DNA of 64,000 bases, taken from positions 620,001 to 684,000 of the forward strand of contig OZ244147.1 of the NCBI GenBank assembly GCA_965216105.1, read 5' to 3'. Origin of the DNA: JAALLB01 sp017643495 (lineage in GTDB: Bacteria; Pseudomonadota; Alphaproteobacteria; Rhizobiales; Rhizobiaceae). Below, piece after piece: positions 43,532-51,611 of the stretch. A program made the translations under genes and the position numbers. Within the stretch, counting starts at the first letter, position 1. Every line of letters begins with the position of its first letter. Under the pieces are notes generated by a model. It was not told the DNA's origin and ran no database searches. It saw only the letters and a program-made list of their open reading frames with translations.

Positions 43532-44563
43532 ATGTCTGTTTCCCGAAGCCGATATCGCGAAAGAAGCGTCAATTACTGGCCGGGCTTTGTTGATGCGCTG
43601 GCGACGCTGCTGCTTGCGATAATGTTCCTTCTGTCCGTGTTCGTGCTGGCCCAATTCCTGCTCAGCCAGGAAATCACCGGCAAGGATGAAGTTCTCAACC
43701 GGTTGAACTCCCAGATTGACGAACTGACGGCACTGCTTGCACTGGAGCAGGCCAACAAGCAGGATCTGGAAGACAATGTCGCCAATCTACAGGCTTCTCT
43801 TTCTTCGTCACAGGATGAGCGTTCCCGCCTGGAAGAGATGCTTGCCAGTGGTTCGGATGATACGGAACAAACCGAGGAACGCATCAGTAGCCTGACCACC
43901 CGGATTGACGAAGAGCGGCAGATTTCCCAGCGTGCGCTTTCCCAGGTTGAATTGCTCAACCAGCAGATTTCCGCTTTGCGCCGACAGATTGCTGCGCTGG
44001 AAGATGCGCTTGATGCATCGGAAGAACGGGACCGTGAAAGCCAGACCAAGATCGCGGACCTTGGCAAAAGGCTCAATGTTGCGCTGGCCCAGCGTGTGCA
44101 GGAACTCAACCGCTACCGTTCGGACTTTTTCGGGCGCTTGCGGGCAATACTTGGTGGGCGGTCGGATATCCGGATTGTCGGTGACCGTTTTGTTTTTCCG
44201 TCTGAAGTCCTGTTTTCTTCAGGAGCGGCTGAACTCAATGAGAACGGCAAGACCGAAATGTTGAAAGTGGCCGAGGCCCTGATCCAGATCGGTTCGGAAA
44301 TTCCCGATGACATCAACTGGGTCCTGCGCGTGGACGGACACACAGATAATATTCCGTTGTCGGGTACAGGGCGCTTTGCCGACAATTGGGAGCTTTCCTC
44401 CAGCCGTGCGACTTCGGTAGTCAAGTTTTTCATTGAACAGGGCATTCCTGCCAATCGTCTGGTCGCTGCGGGCTTTGGCGAGTTTCAGCCGCTTGTCGAT
44501 GAAGATACGGATGAAGCCCGTGCCAAAAATCGACGTATTGAACTGAAACTCACGGAACGCTGA
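43532..44563 (+). CDS. OmpA/MotB-like peptidoglycan-binding protein with long coiled coil
   Basis: 343 residues: one membrane helix (about 22-44, including the channel-partner region WPGFVDALATLLLAIMF, where the Asp at about 21 may carry protons), a coiled coil (about 48-195), and an OmpA C-terminal domain (about 205-340) with VDGHTDNIPL and NWELSSSRATSVVKF that binds peptidoglycan. It is the MotB-type partner of the preceding gene. Its TGA overlaps the next ATG by one base. Confidence 0.88.
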   Translation: MSVSRSRYRERSVNYWPGFVDALATLLLAIMFLLSVFVLAQFLLSQEITGKDEVLNRLNSQIDELTALLALEQANKQDLEDNVANLQASLSSSQDERSRLEEMLASGSDDTEQTEERISSLTTRIDEERQISQRALSQVELLNQQISALRRQIAALEDALDASEERDRESQTKIADLGKRLNVALAQRVQELNRYRSDFFGRLRAILGGRSDIRIVGDRFVFPSEVLFSSGAAELNENGKTEMLKVAEALIQIGSEIPDDINWVLRVDGHTDNIPLSGTGRFADNWELSSSRATSVVKFFIEQGIPANRLVAAGFGEFQPLVDEDTDEARAKNRRIELKLTER

Positions 44564-46212
44564 TGGCTGAAATCGCTGATGCAATCATTGTCGGGAGCGG
44601 GCTGTCGGGCCTGGTTGCGGCACATGAACTCGTCCAGCGTGGCAAGCAAGTCCTGATTCTGGAACAGGAAGGTGAAAATTCTCTTGGCGGGCAGGCTTTC
44701 TGGTCGCTCGGTGGTTTGTGCATGATCGACACGCCTGAGCAGCGGCGCATGCGAATCCGGGACAGTTACGCACTCGCGCACCAGGACTGGATGGGATCGG
44801 CGCAGTTCGATCGCCCGGAAGACCACTGGCCCCGTCAATGGGCAGAAATGTATCTCGATTTTGCTGCCGGACCCATGCGCTCCTGGCTTCATGAGTTGGG
44901 CATGCGCTGGTTTCCGGTTGTCGGCTGGGCAGAGCGGGGCGGCGGCTTTGCCAATGGGCATGGCAATTCGGTTCCGCGCTTTCACATTACCTGGGGCACC
45001 GGACCCGGTGTGCTCAAACCGTTTGTGGATCGTGTGCGGGAAGCAGAAAAGCAGGGTTTGGTCCGCTTTCGTTTCCGCCATCGGGTGTCCCGTCTGACCA
45101 AGGCAAATGGCACCGTGACCGGTGTTGCAGGTGAAATACTTGCCCCTTCCACTGTTGGGCGTGGCCAGCAAAGCAACCGCGAAGTTACGGGCGATTTTGA
45201 ATACCAGGCCTCGGCCGTCATTGTGTCCTCCGGCGGGATCGGCGGCAATCAGGAACTGGTCAGGAAAAACTGGCCGACCAAGCGTCTCGGCAAAGCTCCG
45301 GAGAACATGATCAATGGCGTTCCCCATCATGTTGACGGCAGGATGATCGGTATTGCCAAGAAGGCTGGTGGCCATGCAATCAACGAAGATCGCATGTGGC
45401 ATTATACCGAGGGCGTGCGAAACTTTGATCCAATATGGCCTTCCCACGGGATAAGAATTCTGCCGGGTCCCTCATCGATGTGGTTTGATGCACGAGGCAA
45501 TCGTTTGCCTGCTCCCTGTCTGCCGGGTTTTGATACATTGGGAACGTTGCAGAAAATCCTGGAAAGCGGACATGATTATTCATGGTTTGTCCTGACCCAG
45601 AAGATTATCGAAAAGGAATTTGCCCTTTCCGGCTCTGAACAAAACCCGGATTTCACATCGGGTAAATGGATTGAGGTTCTCAAGGCAAGACTTGGAAAAG
45701 GTGCCACCGACCAGGTTGAAGCATTCAAACAGAAGGGTGAGGACTTTGTGGTTCGGGACGATCTGGAAAGCCTCGTTGAAGGCATGAACGCCATTACAGG
45801 CGGCGGTCTTGTTTCCCTTGAGAAGCTGAAAAGCCAGATTGAAGCGCGAGACCGGGAACTGGACAATCCTTTCACCAAGGATGCCCAGATCATGGCGATA
45901 CATTCAGCCCGCAATTATCTCGGTGACAAACTGATCCGTACGGCCCGCCCCCACAAGATACTTGATCGTTCCGCCGGGCCCCTGATTGCCGTGCGTCTTC
46001 ACATCATTACCCGCAAGACACTTGGCGGGTTGCACACCAATCTTAAGAGCAATGTTCTGGACAAGAACGGCAATCCGGTTGCCGGTCTCTATGCCGCAGG
46101 CGAAGCCGCAGGTTTCGGAGGCGGCGGCTATCATGGTTACAATTCGCTTGAAGGGACATTTCTCGGCGGCTGCATTTTTTCCGGGCGCCGGGCCGGACAA
46201 CATGCCGGATAG
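44563..46212 (+). CDS. FAD-binding dehydrogenase (KstD/fumarate-reductase-like)
   Basis: 549 residues. N-terminal dinucleotide motif IIVGSGLSGLVAAHEL with Glu at the end of beta-2 (LILEQEG), and a C-terminal FAD motif GLYAAGEAAGFGGGGYHGYN. FAD_binding_2 family, resembling 3-ketosteroid delta-1-dehydrogenases and flavocytochrome-type reductases; the substrate is not obvious. It overlaps the OmpA-like gene by one base (TGATG), so all three genes are likely one operon, which is an unusual combination. Confidence 0.85.
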   Translation: MAEIADAIIVGSGLSGLVAAHELVQRGKQVLILEQEGENSLGGQAFWSLGGLCMIDTPEQRRMRIRDSYALAHQDWMGSAQFDRPEDHWPRQWAEMYLDFAAGPMRSWLHELGMRWFPVVGWAERGGGFANGHGNSVPRFHITWGTGPGVLKPFVDRVREAEKQGLVRFRFRHRVSRLTKANGTVTGVAGEILAPSTVGRGQQSNREVTGDFEYQASAVIVSSGGIGGNQELVRKNWPTKRLGKAPENMINGVPHHVDGRMIGIAKKAGGHAINEDRMWHYTEGVRNFDPIWPSHGIRILPGPSSMWFDARGNRLPAPCLPGFDTLGTLQKILESGHDYSWFVLTQKIIEKEFALSGSEQNPDFTSGKWIEVLKARLGKGATDQVEAFKQKGEDFVVRDDLESLVEGMNAITGGGLVSLEKLKSQIEARDRELDNPFTKDAQIMAIHSARNYLGDKLIRTARPHKILDRSAGPLIAVRLHIITRKTLGGLHTNLKSNVLDKNGNPVAGLYAAGEAAGFGGGGYHGYNSLEGTFLGGCIFSGRRAGQHAG

Positions 46213-46237
46213 GGATGCCGCCCGAAATGTGTATCTG

Positions 46238-48004
46238 TTAGGCATTTTCGCCGAATTGCAACTTGGCAAGACCTGCGTATATTCCGTTTTTCCTGATAAG
46301 GTTCTTGTGGGTTCCTTCCTCAACGATACGCCCGCCGTCCATGACCAGGATGCGATCTGCCTTGAGAATGGTGGAAAGCCGGTGGGCAATGATCAGTGTT
46401 GTACGGCCTTCCATCAGCCGGTCGAGGGCGTTCTGAACCAGTTTTTCACTTTCCGCATCGAGTGCACTTGTGGCCTCGTCGAGCAACAGGACAGGAGCAT
46501 CTTTCAGGATGGCCCTGGCAATGGCCAGTCTTTGCCGCTGGCCGCCTGACAAGGTTACCCCCCGTTCTCCCAATACCGTGTCATAACCCTGCGGCAGGGC
46601 CTCAATGAAGCTGTCGGCATTGGCGCTGCGTGCAGCCGACAATATGTCGGCTGTTTTGGCGCCGGGAGTGCCATAGGAAATATTGTCGGAAGCGCTGGCA
46701 GCGAAAATAGTTGTATCCTGCGGTACAAGTGCAATCTGGCTTCGCAAGGCATCAGGATCGAGTGTGCGAATATCGGTACCGTCAAGCATCACGGTTCCTG
46801 CTTGCGGATCATAGAACCTCAGCAACATGGCAAAGACAGTGCTTTTCCCGGCACCTGACGGGCCGACGATTGCCACGGTTTCCCCGGCCTTGACGCTCAG
46901 GGTCAGGTTCTCAAGCGTCGGTGTTTTGCTTCTTGTCGGATAGGCGAAATCCACCGAATGAAATGTAATCTCGCCTTTGACAGGGGTTTGCAATTCAGCC
47001 GCCTTGCGTGGTGGCTGTATGGTTGGAACAGTTGCCCGCAATTCCATCAATCGTTCTGCGGAGCCTGCTGCCTGTGAAAGCTCTCCCCAGACTTCGGACA
47101 ATGCCCCCAGCGCTCCGGCTGCAAAGACAGCGTAGAGAAGAAACTGGCTCAATGTTCCCGGTGTCATGGTGCCTGACATGACATCATTGGCACCGATCCA
47201 CAGAACGGCCACCACGCTTGAAAAGATAAGGAAGATGGCAAAGCCGGTGAGAAACGCGCGAGTATGAACAGCCTTTCGGGCAGCATCAAAGGCAAAGTCA
47301 ACGGCGCCTGAAAAGCGTGAACGAACGGTTTTGCCGTTGGAATAGGCCTGCATGGTGCGGACTGCTCCGATGGCTTCGGTGGCAAAAGCAGTGGCCTCGG
47401 CAAGGCTGTCCTGGGCTGCACGGGAACGACGCCGTACTGCCCGGCCAAAGGCAATGATCGGAAGAACAATGAGCGGGATGGCTGCGATCACGATCATGGA
47501 GAGTTTTGGCGCTGTATACACCATCATCGCCAAAGCGCCGAAACCCAGCAGGATATTGCGCAAGGCAACCGAGGCCGTTGCGCCAACAGCAGATTTGATC
47601 TGGGTCGTGTCGGCAGTCAATCGGGAGACAATTTCGCCTGACCGGGCGGTATCGAAAAAATCGGCACTCAGGTTGGTGACATTGGCAAACACATCTTTTC
47701 TGATGTCTGCAACGATTCTTTCCCCAAGCCAGATGACAAAATAATAGCGGCAGGCGCTTGCTATCCCGAGAATTGCGGCAATGCCGATGAGTACGGCAAA
47801 ATACGAGTTTACCAGTTGCGGGTCTGAGGCAGAAAACCCCTTGTCGATTACCCGCCGCACAGCGACCGGTAATGAAAGCGTGGTTGCTGCAGCAAGAAGC
47901 AGGAAGAAGACGGCAATCCAGACACGGTACCGGTATCGGGCAATATAGGGCATCAAGCGCACAAGAGGGCGCAGGGAACGCTGATTTTCGGTATTGTCTG
48001 CCAT
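46238..48004 (-). CDS. ABC exporter, fused permease and ATPase (MsbA/ABCB-like)
   Basis: 588 residues: six-helix ABC transmembrane domain (about 20-310) and nucleotide-binding domain (about 345-580) with Walker A GPSGAGKST (about 376-384), signature LSGGQRQRLAIARAIL, Walker B VLLLDEATSALD and the H-loop IIAHRLS. Works as a dimer; substrates may be lipids, drugs or peptides. The gene is convergent with the dehydrogenase, 25 bases apart. Confidence 0.93.
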   Translation of the reverse strand: MADNTENQRSLRPLVRLMPYIARYRYRVWIAVFFLLLAAATTLSLPVAVRRVIDKGFSASDPQLVNSYFAVLIGIAAILGIASACRYYFVIWLGERIVADIRKDVFANVTNLSADFFDTARSGEIVSRLTADTTQIKSAVGATASVALRNILLGFGALAMMVYTAPKLSMIVIAAIPLIVLPIIAFGRAVRRRSRAAQDSLAEATAFATEAIGAVRTMQAYSNGKTVRSRFSGAVDFAFDAARKAVHTRAFLTGFAIFLIFSSVVAVLWIGANDVMSGTMTPGTLSQFLLYAVFAAGALGALSEVWGELSQAAGSAERLMELRATVPTIQPPRKAAELQTPVKGEITFHSVDFAYPTRSKTPTLENLTLSVKAGETVAIVGPSGAGKSTVFAMLLRFYDPQAGTVMLDGTDIRTLDPDALRSQIALVPQDTTIFAASASDNISYGTPGAKTADILSAARSANADSFIEALPQGYDTVLGERGVTLSGGQRQRLAIARAILKDAPVLLLDEATSALDAESEKLVQNALDRLMEGRTTLIIAHRLSTILKADRILVMDGGRIVEEGTHKNLIRKNGIYAGLAKLQFGENA

Positions 48005-48107
48005 CTACTGGTTTGCTCTTGTTTGAATGGACATGGTGATGTATAGGACTGCCGAAGAAGCCGTGGAGCGATCCGCGGTTTTATTGTTGATAGCTATCCC
48101 GGCATTC

Positions 48108-48121
48108 ATAACCCGGGTTAT
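48108..48121. promoter_or_regulatory. perfect 14-base palindrome between ABC exporter and rpmE
   Basis: ATAACCCGGGTTAT is an exact palindrome 104 bases upstream of the ABC exporter start and 95 bases upstream of rpmE. Flanking ATTCAT and TTCATT copies make the site look like a dimeric-regulator operator serving one of the two divergent genes. No known consensus matches it. Confidence 0.4.
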
Positions 48122-48215
48122 TCATTGGTAGAGCTGCAATTTCAAGGCTTGATTGGCCGGAAGGCCCATTCGCCGCACAGACCGCTGCTCAAACGGTTAG
48201 GGACAGGACAAGACG

Positions 48216-48437
48216 ATGAAGAAAGACATTCATCCTGACTACCACATGGTGAAGGTGGTCATGACTGACGGAACAGAATTCGAAACCCGCACAACATGGG
48301 GTGCTGCTGGCGATACAATGAACCTTGATATCGACCCGAACTCCCACCCTGCATGGACTGGCGGCAACCAGCAATTGATGGATCGTGGCGGTCGTGTTTC
48401 CCGGTTCAAGAAAAAATACGAAGGTCTTGGCATTTAA
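48216..48437 (+). CDS. rpmE: 50S ribosomal protein L31
   Basis: 73 residues beginning KKDIHPDYHMVKVVMTDG, with the alphaproteobacterial insert DPNSHPAWTGG and ending FKKKYEGLGI. It lacks the zinc-binding CXXC pair, so it is the cysteine-free form. It is followed by a very good terminator and has 211 bases of upstream non-coding sequence shared with the ABC exporter. Confidence 0.95.
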   Translation: MKKDIHPDYHMVKVVMTDGTEFETRTTWGAAGDTMNLDIDPNSHPAWTGGNQQLMDRGGRVSRFKKKYEGLGI

Positions 48438-48481
48438 CAGCCAGAATGATCCTTCTGCGACTTTTCTGCATTGCAGAAATC

Positions 48482-48509
48482 AAAAAACCCGGCTTTCGCC
48501 GGGTTTTTT
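48482..48509. terminator. bidirectional terminator between rpmE and rcdA
   Basis: AAAAAA-CCCGGC-TTTC-GCCGGG-TTTTTT: six-base GC stem (48488-48493 / 48498-48503), tetraloop, flanked by A6 and T6, so it works on both strands for rpmE and the convergent rcdA. Confidence 0.9.
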
Positions 48510-48562
48510 ATTTGGAATTTCGAAGGGTGAAGGCGAAGTTGTCAGCCTTGTCCCATATGGAC

Positions 48563-49078
48563 TTATTGCTTCATGGCTCCCAGTGCGGCAGAGAGCAGGT
48601 CAATCTGCTGGCTAACCGGGTTGGAAGTCTGTTTCTGTTCACTTGCCTGCTTGCCATACAGTTCGGCATCAAGGCTCATGACCCGGTTCTGAAGCGCCAG
48701 GGAACGTGACACGAGATCAATGAAATCAGCAGGCATGTTTTGCCATTCCGGGTGGTCGGCCCTGTTTACGGTTTCTTCCAGCTTGATCTTCTTTTTTTCT
48801 TCGAGAAGCTGCTCGCGAGACATTTCACCCTCGTTGGCTGCACGCTGCAGCAAAAGCCAGGATGCGAGTTGCATCAAACGGGTGGTCAGCCGCATTGATT
48901 CCGATCCGTAAAGCATGGCAGCTGAACGGGTCAGGTTGCGGGCATTTTCCCGGCCTTTGCCGTCAAGGTAGGAAGCGCTTTCCTCAACCAGACCCATTCC
49001 ATCCTGGAAGAGTGACTTGAACTTTTCAGAATGGGCAAATTTTTCAGCCAGATTTACAGTATTTGTCACGGGGACCAT
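48563..49078 (-). CDS. rcdA: RcdA-family protease adaptor (DUF1465)
   Basis: 171 residues from ATG 49078; GTG 49069 (opening TNTVNLAEKF) is a close alternative and has AAGGGA upstream, while ATG 49159 would add an unlikely tail. The DUF1465 core is strong: FKSLFQDGMGLVEESASYLD and SESMRLTTRLMQLASWLLLQ. In Caulobacter RcdA brings CtrA to ClpXP together with PopA and CpdR. An exact CtrA box lies upstream of the start region, as expected for a CtrA-controlled gene. The C-terminus is Gln-rich and probably flexible. Confidence 0.88.
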   Translation of the reverse strand: MVPVTNTVNLAEKFAHSEKFKSLFQDGMGLVEESASYLDGKGRENARNLTRSAAMLYGSESMRLTTRLMQLASWLLLQRAANEGEMSREQLLEEKKKIKLEETVNRADHPEWQNMPADFIDLVSRSLALQNRVMSLDAELYGKQASEQKQTSNPVSQQIDLLSAALGAMKQ

Positions 49079-49165
49079 CCCTTGTCCGGGCATTGCTGCA
49101 GTTGATCTTTCCAACCGCCTGATGCCAGCTTTCCTCGTCGCAAGTTCTCGTGCGAACATGCTTGG

Positions 49166-49180
49166 TTAACAATAGATTAA
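49166..49180. promoter_or_regulatory. CtrA-binding box upstream of rcdA
   Basis: TTAACAATAGATTAA is an exact TTAA-N7-TTAA, the full CtrA recognition sequence. It is 87-101 bases upstream of the chosen rcdA start (on the minus strand) and just outside the longest possible reading. It fits CtrA control of its own degradation adaptor. Confidence 0.7.
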
Positions 49181-49280
49181 TGCAGATGAACCTGTTGGTA
49201 AACCCGACTTGCGGGACTTGGTTAATATCCACATTTCTGTATCCGGTGTTGCAAGAACCCTGCCAGGTTTGAAAGCGGGC

Positions 49281-49380
49281 AAAAAAAAGAGCCGTGCAAA
49301 ACGGCTCTGAAAAGTTAACAGGGAGGCTCAAACAAAGCGACATGGTCGCTGGCTTGATATCCAGATCGCTCTGGATGTAA
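49281..49380 (-). ncRNA. candidate small RNA with three hairpins, terminator and exposed CCUCCC
   Basis: On the minus strand three hairpins follow one another: ATCCAG/CTGGAT (49359-49376), AGCGAC-CAT-GTCGCT (49336-49350) and AGAGCCGT/ACGGCTCT (49288-49308) followed by eight T (49281-49288). Between hairpins two and three an unpaired stretch contains CCTCCC (49321-49326), complementary to a ribosome-binding site. There is no coding sequence. A CtrA-like half-matched box (TTAC-N7-TTAAC, 49401-49416) sits just upstream. The 5' end is unknown. It could instead be the 3' leader and terminator of the DUF1192 transcript. Confidence 0.55.
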
Positions 49381-49515
49381 CCATTAATGCGATATAAACC
49401 TTACCAAATGGTTAACGCGCGTTGATTTCTTCATTTGGAGGCCTGGTTTTGGCCTGTTTCAGTGGTTTTCAGGATGTTTTCGCATCTGGGTTGCGCACCA
49501 ATATGAGACAGGTGG

Positions 49516-49704
49516 TCAATTCTTGAACAGCGCCGAAGCCGCGTCCAGATGTCTTGATTTTTCACCTTTTGCCAGTTCAAGGCGCTGAATTTCGCCGTGC
49601 AGGCTTTTTATCGCTTCATCAATATCCTCGATAGACAATGTATCGAGTGACTGGCCAATTACGAAGCCGGCAGGCTGTTTGCTTGCGCTTTCATCACCAC
49701 TCAT
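49516..49704 (-). CDS. DUF1192 small protein
   Basis: 62 residues. Conserved pattern FVIGQSLDTLSIEDIDEAI followed by LHGEIQRLE and a C-terminal helical part, typical of DUF1192, a family found next to cell-cycle genes in alphaproteobacteria. It is divergent from trcR. No function is known. Transcription probably ends at the hairpin 208 bases downstream. Confidence 0.8.
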   Translation of the reverse strand: MSGDESASKQPAGFVIGQSLDTLSIEDIDEAIKSLHGEIQRLELAKGEKSRHLDAASALFKN

Positions 49705-49736
49705 TGTGATCCTCCATCATGATCCGGCAAAAATTA

Positions 49737-49765
49737 TTGCAACACATCGTTCCAGCGTTTATACA
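49737..49765 (+). promoter_or_regulatory. probable sigma-70-type promoter of trcR
   Basis: TTGCAA (49737-49742), 17-base spacer, TATACA (49760-49765). It would give a leader of about 100 bases that contains a hairpin TTTCCCG/CGGGAAA (49793-49799 / 49812-49818). It is the best promoter-shaped pair near trcR; no experimental support. Confidence 0.45.
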
Positions 49766-49873
49766 GGAGGCGATTTCCAAACAAAACGGCATTTTCCCGA
49801 AAGGGAGCCTCCGGGAAACCGGGCGGGCACACGGGAAAGATGTATCGTTTCTGATTCTACCAGGAGAAGCATC

Positions 49874-50590
49874 ATGGCCAATACACCACTCATGCCGAAA
49901 GCTACTGCCGTATGGCTGGTGGACAATACGTCTCTTACATTTGACCAGATTGCCACATTCTGCAGCCTGCATCCCCTCGAAGTTAAGGCAATTGCCGATG
50001 GCGAGAATGCCCAGGGCATCAAGGGAATGGACCCGATTTCGACCGGCCAGTTGACGCGTTCCGAACTTGAACGGGCACAGGAAGATCCGAATCACAAACT
50101 CAAGCTGGCTGCTGCAAAAGTCGTGGTGCCGACGCTTAAGCGGAAAGGCCCCCGCTACACGCCGCTTTCCAAGCGGCAAGACCGTCCCAACGCAATTTTG
50201 TGGCTGGTGCGCAACCATCCGGAATTGAAGGATTCCCAGATTATCCGTCTTGTCGGCACAACCAAGAACACGATTGAAGCCATCCGTGAGCGCACGCACT
50301 GGAATTCGGCCAACCTTCAGCCAATGGATCCTGTCACACTTGGTTTGTGCACACAGATTGCGCTGGATGGCGAAGTTACAAAGGCCGCCAAGTGGGCACC
50401 TGCGAAACCGGAGCCGGTGGAAGGTGAAGCAAGCGAAGACACGTTGCGTCCTGCTGCCGAAACACAATCACCAGGTGATGCTTCGCAAGCCGCTTCCGAA
50501 TCTGAAAACATCAGTGCTGAAGATGTCTTTGCAAACTTTTCAAAGAGCAGTGAAGACGATGCCGAGGAAACAGGCGACGACAAGTCGTAA
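49874..50590 (+). CDS. trcR: TrcR-type cell-cycle transcriptional regulator (DUF1013)
   Basis: 238 residues from ATG 49874 with AGGAG eight bases upstream. The conserved DUF1013 core covers about residues 1-170: PKATAVWLVDNTSLTFDQIA (a helix-turn-helix-like start), HPLEVKAIADGENAQGIKGM, and LSKRQDRPNAILWLVRNHPE followed by IRLVGTTKNTIEAIRERTHW. The last 65 residues are acidic and disordered. Cytoplasmic DNA-associated protein. The name follows current family annotation; its targets in this species are unknown. Confidence 0.82.
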   Translation: MANTPLMPKATAVWLVDNTSLTFDQIATFCSLHPLEVKAIADGENAQGIKGMDPISTGQLTRSELERAQEDPNHKLKLAAAKVVVPTLKRKGPRYTPLSKRQDRPNAILWLVRNHPELKDSQIIRLVGTTKNTIEAIRERTHWNSANLQPMDPVTLGLCTQIALDGEVTKAAKWAPAKPEPVEGEASEDTLRPAAETQSPGDASQAASESENISAEDVFANFSKSSEDDAEETGDDKS

Positions 50591-50654
50591 ACTCGGCTTT
50601 TCTGCGAGGGAACCCGGACCGGTTTCCCCTGCTTGAAGCAGTTCAATGATTTGG

Positions 50655-50682
50655 CGCGGTTCCTTTGGGGAGCCGCGTTTTT
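50655..50682 (+). terminator. terminator of trcR
   Basis: CGCGGTTCC (50655-50663) pairs with GGAGCCGCG (50669-50677, one G-U), followed by five T (50678-50682) and a further T-rich stretch. Ends the trcR transcript ahead of the convergent dehydrogenase. Confidence 0.75.
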
Positions 50683-50696
50683 CTTTTGACTATGAG

Positions 50697-51485
50697 TTAG
50701 TCTTCGACAGGCACCGTATAGTTCAAGCCAAGGCGCCCGCCGTCAGCGTAGATGGTCTGGCCGGTAATATAGCTCGCATCGTCTGACGCCAGAAAAGCTG
50801 CAATGGCAGCAATCTCCCTGGGTTCGCCTGTCCGGCCCATGGGTGTACGGCTGAGGATCCTGGCCTTGGCATCTGCATTTTCCGCCATGACCGATTCCAG
50901 CATCTGGGTTGAGATGGAGCCCGGTCCTATTGCGTTGACGCGAATGCCGTATTTTGCAAGCGACTGGGCTGCAACCCGTGTTAGCTGGTTGAGTCCGCCC
51001 TTGGAAACCGAATACGGCACCTGATCGGCAAGGGCATATACCGCATTTATCGATGAGATGTTGATAATGCTTCCTGCTTCCATGCCGTCTCCGACCTGGT
51101 TGACCATGTGGCGGGCTACTGCCTGTGAACAAAGGAATGCGCCCTTGAGATTAACGGCCATTACACGGTCAAATTCTTCCTCGCTGAGGGTCAGGAAATC
51201 GCCGGCCGAAACGATACCTGCATTGTTGACCAGAACGTCAATTCGGCCGTACTCGTCTATGGTTCCTGCAACCAGGTTGTGTACATCAAGACGCTGGGCG
51301 ACGTCACAATGGACATATCGCGCATTGCCGATCTTGGTCAGGGCGGAAATTGCCTCCTGTCCTGCCTTCTCGTCGACATCGGCAATGATCACCCGGGCCT
51401 TTTCCCTCAGGAAACGCTTGGCGATGGCATAACCAATCCCCTGGGCAGCTCCCGTGACAATCGCAACTTTCTTTTCCAGTGACAT
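50697..51485 (-). CDS. short-chain dehydrogenase/reductase
   Basis: 262 residues of the classical SDR type: TGXXXGXG motif TGAAQGIG, the NNAG motif, catalytic Ser in NISSINAVYA and YSVSKGG giving Tyr-X3-Lys, and PG for cofactor binding. Asp after the second strand (IIADVDE) suggests NAD(H). Similar to glucose/ribitol/acetoin dehydrogenases; substrate undefined. Confidence 0.9.
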   Translation of the reverse strand: MSLEKKVAIVTGAAQGIGYAIAKRFLREKARVIIADVDEKAGQEAISALTKIGNARYVHCDVAQRLDVHNLVAGTIDEYGRIDVLVNNAGIVSAGDFLTLSEEEFDRVMAVNLKGAFLCSQAVARHMVNQVGDGMEAGSIINISSINAVYALADQVPYSVSKGGLNQLTRVAAQSLAKYGIRVNAIGPGSISTQMLESVMAENADAKARILSRTPMGRTGEPREIAAIAAFLASDDASYITGQTIYADGGRLGLNYTVPVED

Positions 51486-51611
51486 GTGCCGGCCCCGTCC
51501 TTCAATTGTGCATTGTATTTGCAGAAATCATCTCTGGCATGTTTCCGCAAGATGGTGCATCCGCCGGTACAAGGCAACAAAAGAGTAGCAGGCAAGCTTT
51601 CGCCGGATTGT

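Noticed and set aside
42539..44563. Zorya-type phage defence (ZorA/ZorB)
   Set aside because: The channel and OmpA-like pair resembles ZorAB only at domain level; no ZorC, ZorD or ZorE is nearby and the third gene is a metabolic flavoenzyme.
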